A stretch of 64,000 nt of DNA from Pedobacter cryoconitis. Its GTDB lineage: Bacteria; Bacteroidota; Bacteroidia; Sphingobacteriales; Sphingobacteriaceae. Of this stretch, positions 10,710 through 19,130 are shown piece after piece. The position numbers and the translations under genes were made by a program. The stretch is from the NCBI GenBank assembly GCA_019352875.1, contig JAAAFW010000015.1, positions 310,001 to 374,000 on the forward strand, read 5' to 3'. The notes under the pieces were generated by a model. That model searched no databases. It was not told the DNA's origin and was given only the letters and a program-made list of their open reading frames with translations. Position 1 is the stretch's first letter, and the number at the start of each line of letters is the position of its first letter.

Positions 10710-10739
10710 CAAATGTAGTGTTCTGTAATTAATATCCAA
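10710..10739 (-). promoter_or_regulatory. Promoter of the metY-metX-hom operon
   Basis: On the minus strand TTG (10739-10737), a 19-nt spacer and TACATTTG (10717-10710) match the Bacteroidota consensus TTG-N17-23-TAnnTTTG fully. Transcription would start near 10704, about 40 nt before the riboswitch P1 helix. Confidence 0.7.
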
Positions 10740-10807
10740 AATTAAATTTTGAATTATACACAAAACACTCATTTGCAATATTTTATTAACGATTTTTATC
10801 GATTTTT

Positions 10808-11923
10808 TTAGTTCAAAGCCTGCTCGAAATCGGCAATTAAATCGTTTACATCCTCAAGCCCGACAGATATCCGAATTAAATTCTGTGGTGTTTTCGTGTC
10901 AGGACCTTCAACTGAAGCCCGGTGCTCAATCAAACTTTCTACACCACCCAGACTGGTAGCCTGCGCGAACAGATGAACTTTGTTAACTACCTTTTTTGCA
11001 TTTTCACCGTCACCTTTAACCAGAACAGACAGCATACCGGAGAAGCCCGTCATTTGTTTGACCGCAACTTCATATTGAGGATGCGAGGGTAAGCCAGGGT
11101 AGTATACTTTTTCAATTAAAGGGTGCGCTTCCAGATACTGCGCGAAAAGTAATGCATTTTCAGCATGACCTTTCATTCTGTAATGAAGGGTTTTTAAACT
11201 TCGGAGCAACAGAAAGCAGTCGAACGGCGAAGGGACAGCTCCACCAATCTGCTGAATGTTCCTTATTTTGTCCCAATAGGCAGAATGGCCTGCAGTAATC
11301 AGGACACCGCCCAGTACATCACTATGGCCGCCTATATACTTGGTGGTAGAATGCATGACCAGATCAGCTCCCTGTAAAATTGGATTTTGGAAACACGGGG
11401 AGGCGAAAGTATTGTCACATGCCAGAATCAGCTGATGGGATTTCGCAATTGCAGAAATGGCTGAGAGGTCAGTTACTTTAAGCAGTGGGTTAGAAGGTGT
11501 CTCCGTCCAGATCATCACAGTGTTTGACTTGATTGCGTCAGACAGCAACTCAGGTTTAGTAAGATCTACAAAGTCGATTTCCAGAATACCCTCGAAAATA
11601 GAAAGCAACTGTTTTTTAAAACCCCAGTACATATCGTCCGGAGCAATAATGTGACTGCCCGGGGCTAATGCCTGGAACGCTGCCATTCCCGCAGTATTGC
11701 CTGAAGAAAATGCACAGGCTTCTGTTCCTTTTTCCAGTTTCGCCAGAATTGTCTCCAAAGCAGTACGGTTGGGATTGCTGACGCGACTATACATGTGTCC
11801 GCCGGGGTATCCTCCATTTTCGTCTCTGTAAAAAGTTGTGGATAAACTAATTGCAGGCGTCACATCTCCGGTTGCACTTGGTGTTATATTTCCTCCGTGG
11901 ATAGCTGTCGTTTTGTTATGCAT
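10808..11923 (-). CDS. Cystathionine gamma-synthase / gamma-lyase type PLP enzyme
   Basis: The protein has 371 residues when started at the ATG at 11921-11923 (MHNKTTAIHGG); a longer upstream frame overlaps the divergent lipoprotein gene and is rejected. Conserved blocks are MYSRVSNPNRTALE (PLP-phosphate region), SSGNTAGMAAFQ and the PLP lysine in HSTTKYIGGHSD. At about 370-380 residues it fits the gamma-synthase/gamma-lyase branch, which links cysteine and homocysteine through cystathionine. The sequence does not decide the direction. It lies upstream of the riboswitch promoter, so it is not under that switch and probably has its own promoter in the 65-bp divergent gap. Confidence 0.85.
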   Translation of the reverse strand: MHNKTTAIHGGNITPSATGDVTPAISLSTTFYRDENGGYPGGHMYSRVSNPNRTALETILAKLEKGTEACAFSSGNTAGMAAFQALAPGSHIIAPDDMYWGFKKQLLSIFEGILEIDFVDLTKPELLSDAIKSNTVMIWTETPSNPLLKVTDLSAISAIAKSHQLILACDNTFASPCFQNPILQGADLVMHSTTKYIGGHSDVLGGVLITAGHSAYWDKIRNIQQIGGAVPSPFDCFLLLRSLKTLHYRMKGHAENALLFAQYLEAHPLIEKVYYPGLPSHPQYEVAVKQMTGFSGMLSVLVKGDGENAKKVVNKVHLFAQATSLGGVESLIEHRASVEGPDTKTPQNLIRISVGLEDVNDLIADFEQALN

Positions 11924-11988
11924 AGAATTTACGTTAAATAGGGTTTTTGGCAGGGTTTGTGTAAGTTGATTTTCAAAAACACAAGTAT

Positions 11989-12483
11989 ATGAAAAGAATA
12001 TTAGTAATAGCAGCCATTTTATGCAGTTCATTGATGGTTTTACAGAGTTGTTCATCCACAAAAAATGCTTCCGCAGGTGCTAGCCTGAAAAGAGGGAATG
12101 TGACTGGAAACTGGGTATTAAATGATATTACATTTGAAGGAGTACCGGCGGCGAATGTGAAGTCACTGTTTAATGAAGCGTCTTATAAATGTTTTATTGG
12201 TAGTACCTGGAGATTAACTAACAGTGGAAACGGGTCCTATATGTTGCCTGGAACTACAGATTGCCCAAGCAGAACTCAGGACATTTTCTGGTCTGTGAGT
12301 ACAGCTGATGAGACATTCCAGTTTAAAAAATTAAATGAGGGAGATAAGGCGAAAAACGTAACAGAAGGTTACAGACTAATTCTTTCACACGCCGATAACA
12401 ACAACCTTACTTTGAAGTCACCTGTTGAATACGGTAGTTCATCTGCATATATAGTCTTGAATTATACTAAAGCAGCAAAATAA
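11989..12483 (+). CDS. Lipocalin-like lipoprotein, function unknown
   Basis: The 164-residue protein has a lipoprotein signal with lipobox LQSC (Cys21), followed by a low-complexity linker and a compact domain starting GNVTGNWVLNDITF. The G-x-W pattern near the N-terminus and the beta-rich remainder resemble the lipocalin-like domains common in Bacteroidota lipoproteins. Cysteines in YKCFIG and TTDCPS may form a disulfide. It is monocistronic, divergent from the cystathionine enzyme, and followed by a strong terminator. No specific role can be assigned. Confidence 0.8.
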   Translation: MKRILVIAAILCSSLMVLQSCSSTKNASAGASLKRGNVTGNWVLNDITFEGVPAANVKSLFNEASYKCFIGSTWRLTNSGNGSYMLPGTTDCPSRTQDIFWSVSTADETFQFKKLNEGDKAKNVTEGYRLILSHADNNNLTLKSPVEYGSSSAYIVLNYTKAAK

Positions 12484-12505
12484 TTCCCTGCAAACACATC
12501 TTGTT

Positions 12506-12537
12506 AAAGGCTGATCACGCATAATGATCAGCCTTTT
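12506..12537 (+). terminator. Terminator after the lipocalin-like lipoprotein gene
   Basis: There is a 12-bp perfect stem, AAAGGCTGATCA / TGATCAGCCTTT, with a 7-nt loop and a short T-run. Confidence 0.8.
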
Positions 12538-12638
12538 ATTATATACCAGGATTATGTAATTATAGTTTATGTTATAGCTATGACACAAAACTGACAGCCA
12601 AAACAGCCTCTGGAGCCGTGTTCTGTTGTTTTTATCTT

Positions 12639-12646
12639 ACTTTTGA
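12639..12646 (+). promoter_or_regulatory. Candidate -7 element for mqnE
   Basis: TACTTTTG lies 18 bp before the mqnE start codon and matches TAnnTTTG. No TTG is found at the standard distance upstream. Confidence 0.4.
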
Positions 12647-12664
12647 CTTTATAATTGATAATAA

Positions 12665-13861
12665 ATGGACACTACACAAAAACTCGCTTTCCTGATTTCC
12701 GATAAAGATCTGTCTCCAGAACTATTGGCTATAGCAGAGAAGGTGAAGCGCGAAGAGAGAATTTCCTTTGATGATGGAGTATATCTATATCAGCATGCAG
12801 AACTAGGATATTTGGGCGTACTGGCTAATTATATCAGAGAGAAAAGGCACGGCAACCGTACTTTCTTTAACCGTAATTTTCATATAGAGCCTACGAATGT
12901 TTGTGTATACAGTTGTAATTTTTGTTCTTATTCACGTTTAATAAAGAACAAAGAAGAAGGCTGGGAGATGAGCGTCGACGCCATGATCGACGCATTAAAA
13001 AAATACGATAATGAGCCTGTAACTGAAGTGCACATTACCGGTGGCGTTGTTCCAAAGCAAAACCTTGATTTTTATGCCGAATTTTTCCGAAGGTCCAAAG
13101 CACATCGTCCCGATCTTCATATTAAGGCATTAACTCCGGTGGAGTATTATTATATCTTTAAAAAAGCAAAACTCAGCCATTATGATGGTATGAAGTATAT
13201 GCAGGAAGCCGGACTGGACTCTATGCCAGGTGGTGGTGCAGAAATCTTCCATCCTGAAGTACGGGAGAAGATTGCTCACGATAAATGCAATGCAGAACAG
13301 TGGCTGGATATTCATGAGCAGGCTCATAAGATTGGAATGCGTACGAACGCAACGATGCTTTACGGTCACATAGAAGAATTCTGGCACAGGGTAGATCATA
13401 TGGAGCGTCTGAGACAGCTGCAAGATAAAACAGGCGGCTTTCAGGCATTCATTCCACTGAAATTCCGTAATCAGAATAATCAGATGGATCATGTGCCTGA
13501 AGTTTCCGTTATCGAAGACCTTCGTAATTATGCAATTGCGAGGATTTATATGGATAATTTCGATCATATTAAAGCCTATTGGGCAATGATCAGCAGAGAA
13601 ACAGCACAGTTATCATTAAACTTTGGCGTTGATGATATTGATGGTACGTTAGATGATACGACCAAAATTTATTCGATGGCCGGTGCTGAAGAGCAGCATC
13701 CTGGTATGAGTACCAGGGAGTTGGTTAACCTTATTAAACAGGTTAAACGCGAACCGATTGAAAGGGACACCCTTTATAACGTCGTTACCGATTATACCAA
13801 TGTGGAATTTGAGGAAGATGTTAAACCTCAGTTCTACAAACTTCCTGTAATCAATTCCTAG
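12665..13861 (+). CDS. mqnE: Aminofutalosine synthase MqnE (radical SAM)
   Basis: The 398-residue radical SAM enzyme has the CxxxCxxC cluster motif as CVYSCNFC, in the context EPTNVCVYSCNFCSYSRL typical of MqnE. It joins 3-[(1-carboxyvinyl)oxy]benzoate with the adenosyl part of SAM to give aminofutalosine, the second step of the futalosine route to menaquinone. The next gene, mqnA, makes its substrate, which supports the call over the related MqnC. ITGGVVPKQNLDFY and the DSMPGGGAEI block near residue 185 fit this family. A hairpin separates it from mqnA. Confidence 0.88.
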   Translation: MDTTQKLAFLISDKDLSPELLAIAEKVKREERISFDDGVYLYQHAELGYLGVLANYIREKRHGNRTFFNRNFHIEPTNVCVYSCNFCSYSRLIKNKEEGWEMSVDAMIDALKKYDNEPVTEVHITGGVVPKQNLDFYAEFFRRSKAHRPDLHIKALTPVEYYYIFKKAKLSHYDGMKYMQEAGLDSMPGGGAEIFHPEVREKIAHDKCNAEQWLDIHEQAHKIGMRTNATMLYGHIEEFWHRVDHMERLRQLQDKTGGFQAFIPLKFRNQNNQMDHVPEVSVIEDLRNYAIARIYMDNFDHIKAYWAMISRETAQLSLNFGVDDIDGTLDDTTKIYSMAGAEEQHPGMSTRELVNLIKQVKREPIERDTLYNVVTDYTNVEFEEDVKPQFYKLPVINS

Positions 13862-13879
13862 GATAAAATTCAAAACATA

Positions 13880-13912
13880 GTTTATAACCCTTTAAGGGTT
13901 ATAAACCTTTTT
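13880..13912 (+). terminator. Hairpin between mqnE and mqnA (terminator or attenuator)
   Basis: There is an 11-bp perfect stem, GTTTATAACCC / GGGTTATAAAC, with a 5-nt loop, followed by CTTTTT. It ends about 12 bp before the TTG start of mqnA, so it may partly uncouple mqnA from mqnE. Confidence 0.65.
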
Positions 13913-13924
13913 AAGCAAATAACA

Positions 13925-14650
13925 TTGAATAAGATACGTATTTCAGCTGTTTCCTATACCAATACCAAACCCTTTATTTACGGCATTGAACATTCCCCCA
14001 TCTTACAAGAGATAGACCTGAGTCTGGATATTCCAACAGACTGTGCAGCTAAAGTCATTGACGGTACAGTAGATATAGGGTTAATTCCGGTGGCCGCAAT
14101 CCCATTAATTGCCGATCCGCATATTATTTCAGATTATTGTATCGGGTCGGTTGGCGCGGTGAATTCCGTGTTCATTTTTAGTCATGTTCCGGTAGAAGAG
14201 ATTCGCACAGTACGTTTAGATGCACACTCCAGAACGTCTAATAATCTATGCAGGGTGCTTCTTAAATTTCATTTCAAAAAAGACGTATCCTTCACAACAG
14301 TACCTGATGCAGTTACAGATGCTATAGTACTGATCGGAGACCGTACTTTCGGTCAGAAAGATAAATATCCATATGTTTATGATATGGGGGAGGAATGGAT
14401 GAAGTTTACCGGGCTTCCTTTTGTTTATGCGGCTTGGGTCGCCAATAAAAAAATAGATACGGGATTTATAGTTTCTTTCAATCAGGCTTTGAAAAACGGT
14501 CTGGATTCAAGAAAAGAAGTTATAAAAGGATTACCTGAAGTTTCTGGTTTCGATATGGAAGATTATCTGATGCACAAACTTGACTTTGAGCTCACTGCCG
14601 CCAAAAGAGAGGCCCTGCAACTGTTCCTGAATTATATTGCTGCTTTATAA
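13925..14650 (+). CDS. mqnA: Chorismate dehydratase MqnA
   Basis: The 241-residue protein has a periplasmic-binding-protein-like fold and converts chorismate to 3-[(1-carboxyvinyl)oxy]benzoate, the first step of the futalosine route. The N-terminal ISAVSYTNTKPFIYG block, the central DAHSRTSNNL and the downstream FVYAAWV segment are characteristic of the family. The start is TTG at 13925 because no ATG lies close and the conserved block begins only five residues in. It follows mqnE by 63 bp, with a strong hairpin in the gap. Confidence 0.88.
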   Translation: MNKIRISAVSYTNTKPFIYGIEHSPILQEIDLSLDIPTDCAAKVIDGTVDIGLIPVAAIPLIADPHIISDYCIGSVGAVNSVFIFSHVPVEEIRTVRLDAHSRTSNNLCRVLLKFHFKKDVSFTTVPDAVTDAIVLIGDRTFGQKDKYPYVYDMGEEWMKFTGLPFVYAAWVANKKIDTGFIVSFNQALKNGLDSRKEVIKGLPEVSGFDMEDYLMHKLDFELTAAKREALQLFLNYIAAL

Positions 14651-14659
14651 TTCTTATCA

Positions 14660-14698
14660 GATTAGCTTGAAATTGCAAAAAAAAGCACAAAGCTAATC
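14660..14698 (+). terminator. Possible terminator after mqnA
   Basis: GATTAGCTT (14660-14668) and AAGCTAATC (14690-14698) form a 9-bp inverted repeat around a 21-nt A-rich loop. There is no T-run on the plus strand. Confidence 0.4.
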
Positions 14699-14740
14699 CC
14701 TAGATAGTATATTTACAGCTTTGTAATTTTATATAACATT

Positions 14741-17350
14741 TTGGCTAAAGATAAAACGAAAGAAACACCGTTAATGCAGCAGTATAATGCGATCAAAGCA
14801 AAATACCCGGGTGCATTATTATTGTTCAGAGTAGGAGATTTTTATGAGACATTTGGAGAAGATGCCATTAAAACCTCTCAGATTTTAGGGATTGTATTAA
14901 CAAGGCGGGCAAATGGATCAGCAGCCTATATAGAGCTTGCCGGTTTCCCTCATCATTCCCTGGACAATTATCTTTCTAAATTAGTCAGGGCAGGCCAGCG
15001 GGTTGCGATCTGTGATCAGTTGGAGGATCCAAAAACTACGAAAACTATTGTTAAACGGGGAGTAACCGAACTGGTAACACCCGGCGTAGCATATAGTGAT
15101 AATATCCTTAGTCAAAAGTCTAATAATTACCTCGCAGCGATTTTCCTTGATAAAAGTTCAATAGGGATTTCCTTCCTGGACATCTCGACAGGAGAGTTTC
15201 ATGTTGCGCAGGGAAACGCAGAATACATTGATAAATTATTACAAGGATTCAAGCCAACTGAAGTTATCTTTCAGAAAAGTAAACGCCAGGAATTCTTTGA
15301 GCTCTTCGGTGACAGATTTTATACGTATGCACTGGAAGACTGGGCTTTTACCTCTGATTATGCTGATGAAGTATTAACGAAGCATTTCGAGGTCACCTCC
15401 CTGAAAGGTTTCGGGGTTGAAAAACTGGTGACAGGTTTGGTCGCTTCCGGTATCGTATTACATTATTTGAACGAGACTGAACATAGAAATCTCAAACATA
15501 TAACTTCCATTTCCCGGATAGAAGAAGACCGGTATTTATGGCTGGACAGGTTCACTATTCGTAATCTGGAACTGGTAAGTTCGGCAAACGAGAATGCAGT
15601 AACATTATTTAATGTGCTAGATCAGACTTCGACCCCAATGGGCGCAAGAATGCTGCATAAGTGGATTGTTATGCCGCTTAAAGAATTAAAACCTATTCAG
15701 GAACGACTAGGTATGGTTGAATACCTCATCGAACAGGAAACATTACTGGAAGACCTTCTTACACCTGTGAAGCTGATCGGGGATCTGGAACGGCTAATTT
15801 CTAAGGTGGGTCTGCTCCGTTGTGGTCCGAGAGAGCTTTGTCAGTTAAAAAAGTCGTTGTATCAGATTGAATTGATCAAAGAGAAAGCGCTCGAGACTAA
15901 TAATCCATACCTGATGCAACTCGCTTCACAACTGGATCCATGTCTAAGCATCCGCGAAAAACTGGAAATTGAGCTGCAACAGGAACCGCCTGCACTTCTG
16001 GTAAAAGGTAATGTCATTGCCGACGGGGTAGATCAGGAATTAGACAGACTTAGGGCAATTTCTACAGGTGGGAAGGATTTTCTCGTAGAAATCCAAAAAA
16101 GAGAAGCAGCCAGCACTGGTATCCCATCGCTGAAAATCTCCTTCAATAACGTCTTTGGTTATTATCTGGAAGTAACTCATACACATAAAGATAAAGTTCC
16201 TTCAGACTGGACAAGAAAACAAACACTGGTTAACGCCGAACGATATATTACTCCTGAGCTAAAGGAATACGAAGAACAGATCCTCGGTGCCGAAGATAAG
16301 ATCCAGCAAATCGAAGTCAGGTTATATGAGGCATTAATGCTCCAGGTTGCAAGCTATATCAGGCCGATACAGCAAAATGCAAATCTAATTGCGCAATTGG
16401 ATGTATTGCTTTGTTTTGCGCAGCTGAGCATTCAGAATCATTATGTGAAGCCGGTATTGGATAACTCCAGAGCGCTGGATATTAAAGGCGGCAGACATCC
16501 CGTTATCGAAAAAAGACTGAAAATAGGAGAGGAATACATTACAAATGACGTATTCCTTGACAATGATACACAACAAATTATCATTATAACCGGGCCAAAT
16601 ATGTCCGGTAAATCAGCTATTCTGCGCCAGACTGGGCTAATTGTGCTTATGGCACAGATGGGTTGTTTCGTCCCGGCAAAATCTGCCGCTATTGGACTGG
16701 TGGATAAGATTTTCACCCGTGTAGGCGCATCTGACAATTTATCAGCCGGAGAAAGTACATTCATGGTGGAGATGAATGAGACAGCAAGTATTCTGAATAA
16801 TATATCAGACCGGAGTTTGATCTTGCTGGATGAGATCGGTCGGGGAACGAGTACTTACGATGGGATATCCATTGCATGGGCTATTGCCGAATTTCTGCAC
16901 ACCCACCCATCGGCAAGACCCAAAACGTTATTTGCAACCCATTATCATGAACTTAATGAACTGGCTGCAACCATGAATAGAATCAGAAACTATAATGTAT
17001 CTGTAAAAGAAATGGCTGGCAAGGTTATCTTCCTTCGCAAGCTGGTTCCGGGAGGCAGTGAACATAGTTTTGGTATTCATGTGGCTAAGCTTGCAGGTAT
17101 GCCACCTAAATTACTGAACAGGGCTAACGAAATCCTTAAGAAACTGGAAATTGACAGAACTGAAGGACAAAGCATTAAAGATAGTTTCAAAAAAGTACAA
17201 AATCAGGCCTATCAGCTTCATATGTTTGCTGTAGATGATCCGGTTCTGGTACAAATCAGAGACATGTTGAATAATATGGACGTTAATGTTCTCACCCCGG
17301 TGGAGGCATTATTGAAATTAGACGAAATTCAACGGTTGATCAAACAATAA
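14741..17350 (+). CDS. mutS: DNA mismatch repair protein MutS
   Basis: The 869-residue protein is full length. The N-terminal mismatch-binding domain has the Phe-x-Glu mismatch reader in GDFYETFG. The connector, lever and clamp domains follow, and the C-terminal ABC-type ATPase has Walker A GPNMSGKS at about 618-625, Walker [11 protein letters not shown] at about residue 697 and the FATHYHEL switch. It recognises base mismatches and recruits MutL. The start is TTG at 14741, the only start that keeps the conserved N-terminus. It is followed after 11 bp by an NlpC/P60 lipoprotein gene. Confidence 0.97.
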   Translation: MAKDKTKETPLMQQYNAIKAKYPGALLLFRVGDFYETFGEDAIKTSQILGIVLTRRANGSAAYIELAGFPHHSLDNYLSKLVRAGQRVAICDQLEDPKTTKTIVKRGVTELVTPGVAYSDNILSQKSNNYLAAIFLDKSSIGISFLDISTGEFHVAQGNAEYIDKLLQGFKPTEVIFQKSKRQEFFELFGDRFYTYALEDWAFTSDYADEVLTKHFEVTSLKGFGVEKLVTGLVASGIVLHYLNETEHRNLKHITSISRIEEDRYLWLDRFTIRNLELVSSANENAVTLFNVLDQTSTPMGARMLHKWIVMPLKELKPIQERLGMVEYLIEQETLLEDLLTPVKLIGDLERLISKVGLLRCGPRELCQLKKSLYQIELIKEKALETNNPYLMQLASQLDPCLSIREKLEIELQQEPPALLVKGNVIADGVDQELDRLRAISTGGKDFLVEIQKREAASTGIPSLKISFNNVFGYYLEVTHTHKDKVPSDWTRKQTLVNAERYITPELKEYEEQILGAEDKIQQIEVRLYEALMLQVASYIRPIQQNANLIAQLDVLLCFAQLSIQNHYVKPVLDNSRALDIKGGRHPVIEKRLKIGEEYITNDVFLDNDTQQIIIITGPNMSGKSAILRQTGLIVLMAQMGCFVPAKSAAIGLVDKIFTRVGASDNLSAGESTFMVEMNETASILNNISDRSLILLDEIGRGTSTYDGISIAWAIAEFLHTHPSARPKTLFATHYHELNELAATMNRIRNYNVSVKEMAGKVIFLRKLVPGGSEHSFGIHVAKLAGMPPKLLNRANEILKKLEIDRTEGQSIKDSFKKVQNQAYQLHMFAVDDPVLVQIRDMLNNMDVNVLTPVEALLKLDEIQRLIKQ

Positions 17351-17361
17351 AACCAAAACCA

Positions 17362-17871
17362 ATGAAAAAAGTATACTTACATTATTTTCTATTGGCGCTC
17401 ACCTGGATAGTAATCTTTACTTCCTGTTCCAGCAGGAAACATATTTCAAACGCTAATACAGGCAGCCGAGGTGCGAAGGCAGCTGATGCTATGGCTGCAT
17501 TAAGCAGTAAAAAACTTTATCGTTTTATTACTGACTGGACCGGAGTTCCATATCGTCTGGGTGGATTGAACAAGAAAGGCATCGATTGTTCTGGCTTTGC
17601 TTTACTTTTAAATCAGGAAATCTATGGCCAGAAGTTACCCCGGCGCTCACGTGATCAGGCAGATGTGATCAGGAAAAAAGACCTTTCGAGACTTCGGGAG
17701 GGGGATTTGATTTTCTTTTCTTTCGGCGGCCGGGAAATAGATCATGTGGGGATATACCTAAATAACGGATATTTCGTTCATGCTTCTACTTCAAAGGGTG
17801 TAATTGTAGATGACCTGAATTTACCAGCCTACCAGCGCGTGCTGATTAAGGCCGGCAGTTTCAGAAACTAA
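17362..17871 (+). CDS. NlpC/P60 family lipoprotein (murein endopeptidase)
   Basis: The 169-residue protein has a lipoprotein signal with FTSC as lipobox, then a single NlpC/P60 domain. The catalytic Cys is in GIDCSGFALLL, the His in DHVGIYL and a third polar residue in FVHAST. Such enzymes cut the D-Glu to diamino-acid bond of peptidoglycan stem peptides, similar to Spr/MepS. It follows mutS by 11 bp and precedes a 40-residue membrane protein by 17 bp. The link with mutS is probably positional only. Confidence 0.9.
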   Translation: MKKVYLHYFLLALTWIVIFTSCSSRKHISNANTGSRGAKAADAMAALSSKKLYRFITDWTGVPYRLGGLNKKGIDCSGFALLLNQEIYGQKLPRRSRDQADVIRKKDLSRLREGDLIFFSFGGREIDHVGIYLNNGYFVHASTSKGVIVDDLNLPAYQRVLIKAGSFRN

Positions 17872-17888
17872 GTAAAGTATAATCTTAA

Positions 17889-18011
17889 ATGAAAAACAGT
17901 ACTGAAAAAGACCCTTTCTGGACTAAATATAAAAAATTCGCAACAACTGAAATATTGATGTATCTTATCATGATAATTGGTATTGGCTTAGGTATAATTT
18001 TCCTTAGCTAA
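17889..18011 (+). CDS. Small single-pass membrane protein, 40 residues
   Basis: An ATG frame of 40 codons starts MKNSTEKDPFWTKYKKF, with a charged and aromatic N-terminal half. A single hydrophobic helix follows (about residues 22-39, with LMYLIMIIGIGLG) and ends at TAA. It begins 17 bp after the NlpC/P60 stop and lies between two well-defined genes on the same strand. Its amphipathic-then-transmembrane layout looks protein-like rather than random. No function is known to me. It may be a small regulator or assembly factor of the inner membrane. The evidence is composition and position only. Confidence 0.6.
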   Translation: MKNSTEKDPFWTKYKKFATTEILMYLIMIIGIGLGIIFLS

Positions 18012-18051
18012 GAACTTTTATATCAATATTAGTATTATAAAAAATATACCA

Positions 18052-19026
18052 ATGAAATTAAATTTAATCCGTCCTCTTGCTTTTTTTGATCTGGAAACAA
18101 CCGGAATTAATGTGGGATCAGACCGCATCGTTGAAATTGCAATCTTAAAAGCTATGCCAGATGGAACTGAGCAGATCAAAACCCTTCGCGTTCATCCCGG
18201 CATGCCTATTCCTCTTCAGTCATCCTTGATTCATGGTATATACGATGAACATATTGCAGATGCTCCTAAATTTGCGGAAGTAGCACAGGAACTTGCCACA
18301 TTTATCGGCGACGCCGATCTTGCTGGTTATAACTCTAACCGTTTTGACATTCCCGTATTACTTGAAGAATTTTTGCGTGCGGGTGTTGATTTTGATATGT
18401 CAGACAGAAGATTTGTCGATGTACAGAATATCTTCCATCAGATGGAGCAAAGGACACTTCGTGCAGCTTATAAATTCTATTGCGACAAGGATATTATTAA
18501 TGCGCATTCGGCGGAAGCAGATATCACGGCTACTTACCATGTGTTACTGGCCCAGCTGGAAAGATATGAGGGTGCAGATTTTGAGGACAAACAAGGCAAA
18601 ATATCGCAACCGGTTATAAATGATATTGATGCACTTCATGCATTTACCAATATGAATAAACCAGTAGATTTTGCTGGTCGTATGGTTTACAATGATCAGG
18701 GTGAAGAAGTTTTTAACTTCGGTAAACATAAGAATAAAACAGTGGAGAGCGTATTTGACATCGAACCCAGCTATTATGCCTGGATGAAGCAAGGTGACTT
18801 CCCATTATACACCAAGAAAAAGCTGGAAGAAATCTGGACGCGATGGAATAAAAAGAAAGATTTGAATCGCGTGCCAAAAGCACCTGCCGTTGCACCAGCA
18901 CCTCATAATCAAAAACCATCGGGTAACCCCACAAGAACTACACAACAACAGCCAAGAAAAGAAAAGCCGGCTGAAAATGTGACCTCAGATATGCTGGAAC
19001 AGTTAAAAATGAAATTCGGTAAATAA
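18052..19026 (+). CDS. DnaQ-like 3'-5' exonuclease with C-terminal DUF3820-type domain
   Basis: The protein has 324 residues. The N-terminal DEDD exonuclease domain (1-175) has motif I FFDLETTG (Asp13, Glu15) and motif III HSAEADITATY. After a linker, residues about 215-265 (FNFGKHKNKTVESV, then YYAWMKQGDFP) match the DUF3820 / exonuclease X C-terminal type seen in single-strand exonucleases. The tail is rich in Pro, Gln and Lys and looks disordered. It is more likely a stand-alone exonuclease in repair than the replicative epsilon subunit, because of the C-terminal domain. The start ATG follows the small membrane gene by 40 bp. Confidence 0.87.
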   Translation: MKLNLIRPLAFFDLETTGINVGSDRIVEIAILKAMPDGTEQIKTLRVHPGMPIPLQSSLIHGIYDEHIADAPKFAEVAQELATFIGDADLAGYNSNRFDIPVLLEEFLRAGVDFDMSDRRFVDVQNIFHQMEQRTLRAAYKFYCDKDIINAHSAEADITATYHVLLAQLERYEGADFEDKQGKISQPVINDIDALHAFTNMNKPVDFAGRMVYNDQGEEVFNFGKHKNKTVESVFDIEPSYYAWMKQGDFPLYTKKKLEEIWTRWNKKKDLNRVPKAPAVAPAPHNQKPSGNPTRTTQQQPRKEKPAENVTSDMLEQLKMKFGK

Positions 19027-19040
19027 GTTTTATCATCCTG

Positions 19041-19082
19041 CCCGCAGGTCCGTGCCAATTATGGTGGGGCCTGCGGGTTTTT
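19041..19082 (+). terminator. Terminator after the DnaQ-like exonuclease
   Basis: A strong stem is closed by CCCGCAGG / CCTGCGGG, with inner pairing GTGCCA / TGGTGG, followed by TTTTTG. Confidence 0.85.
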
Positions 19083-19130
19083 GTTTACGGGGATATTTTT
19101 TGTTAAATGAGTGCCAAAATATAGATTGAT

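Noticed and set aside
11924..12061. N-terminal extension of the cystathionine enzyme
   Set aside because: The extra residues are hydrophobic and unlike the family, and overlap the divergent lipoprotein gene. The ATG at 11923 fits the family.
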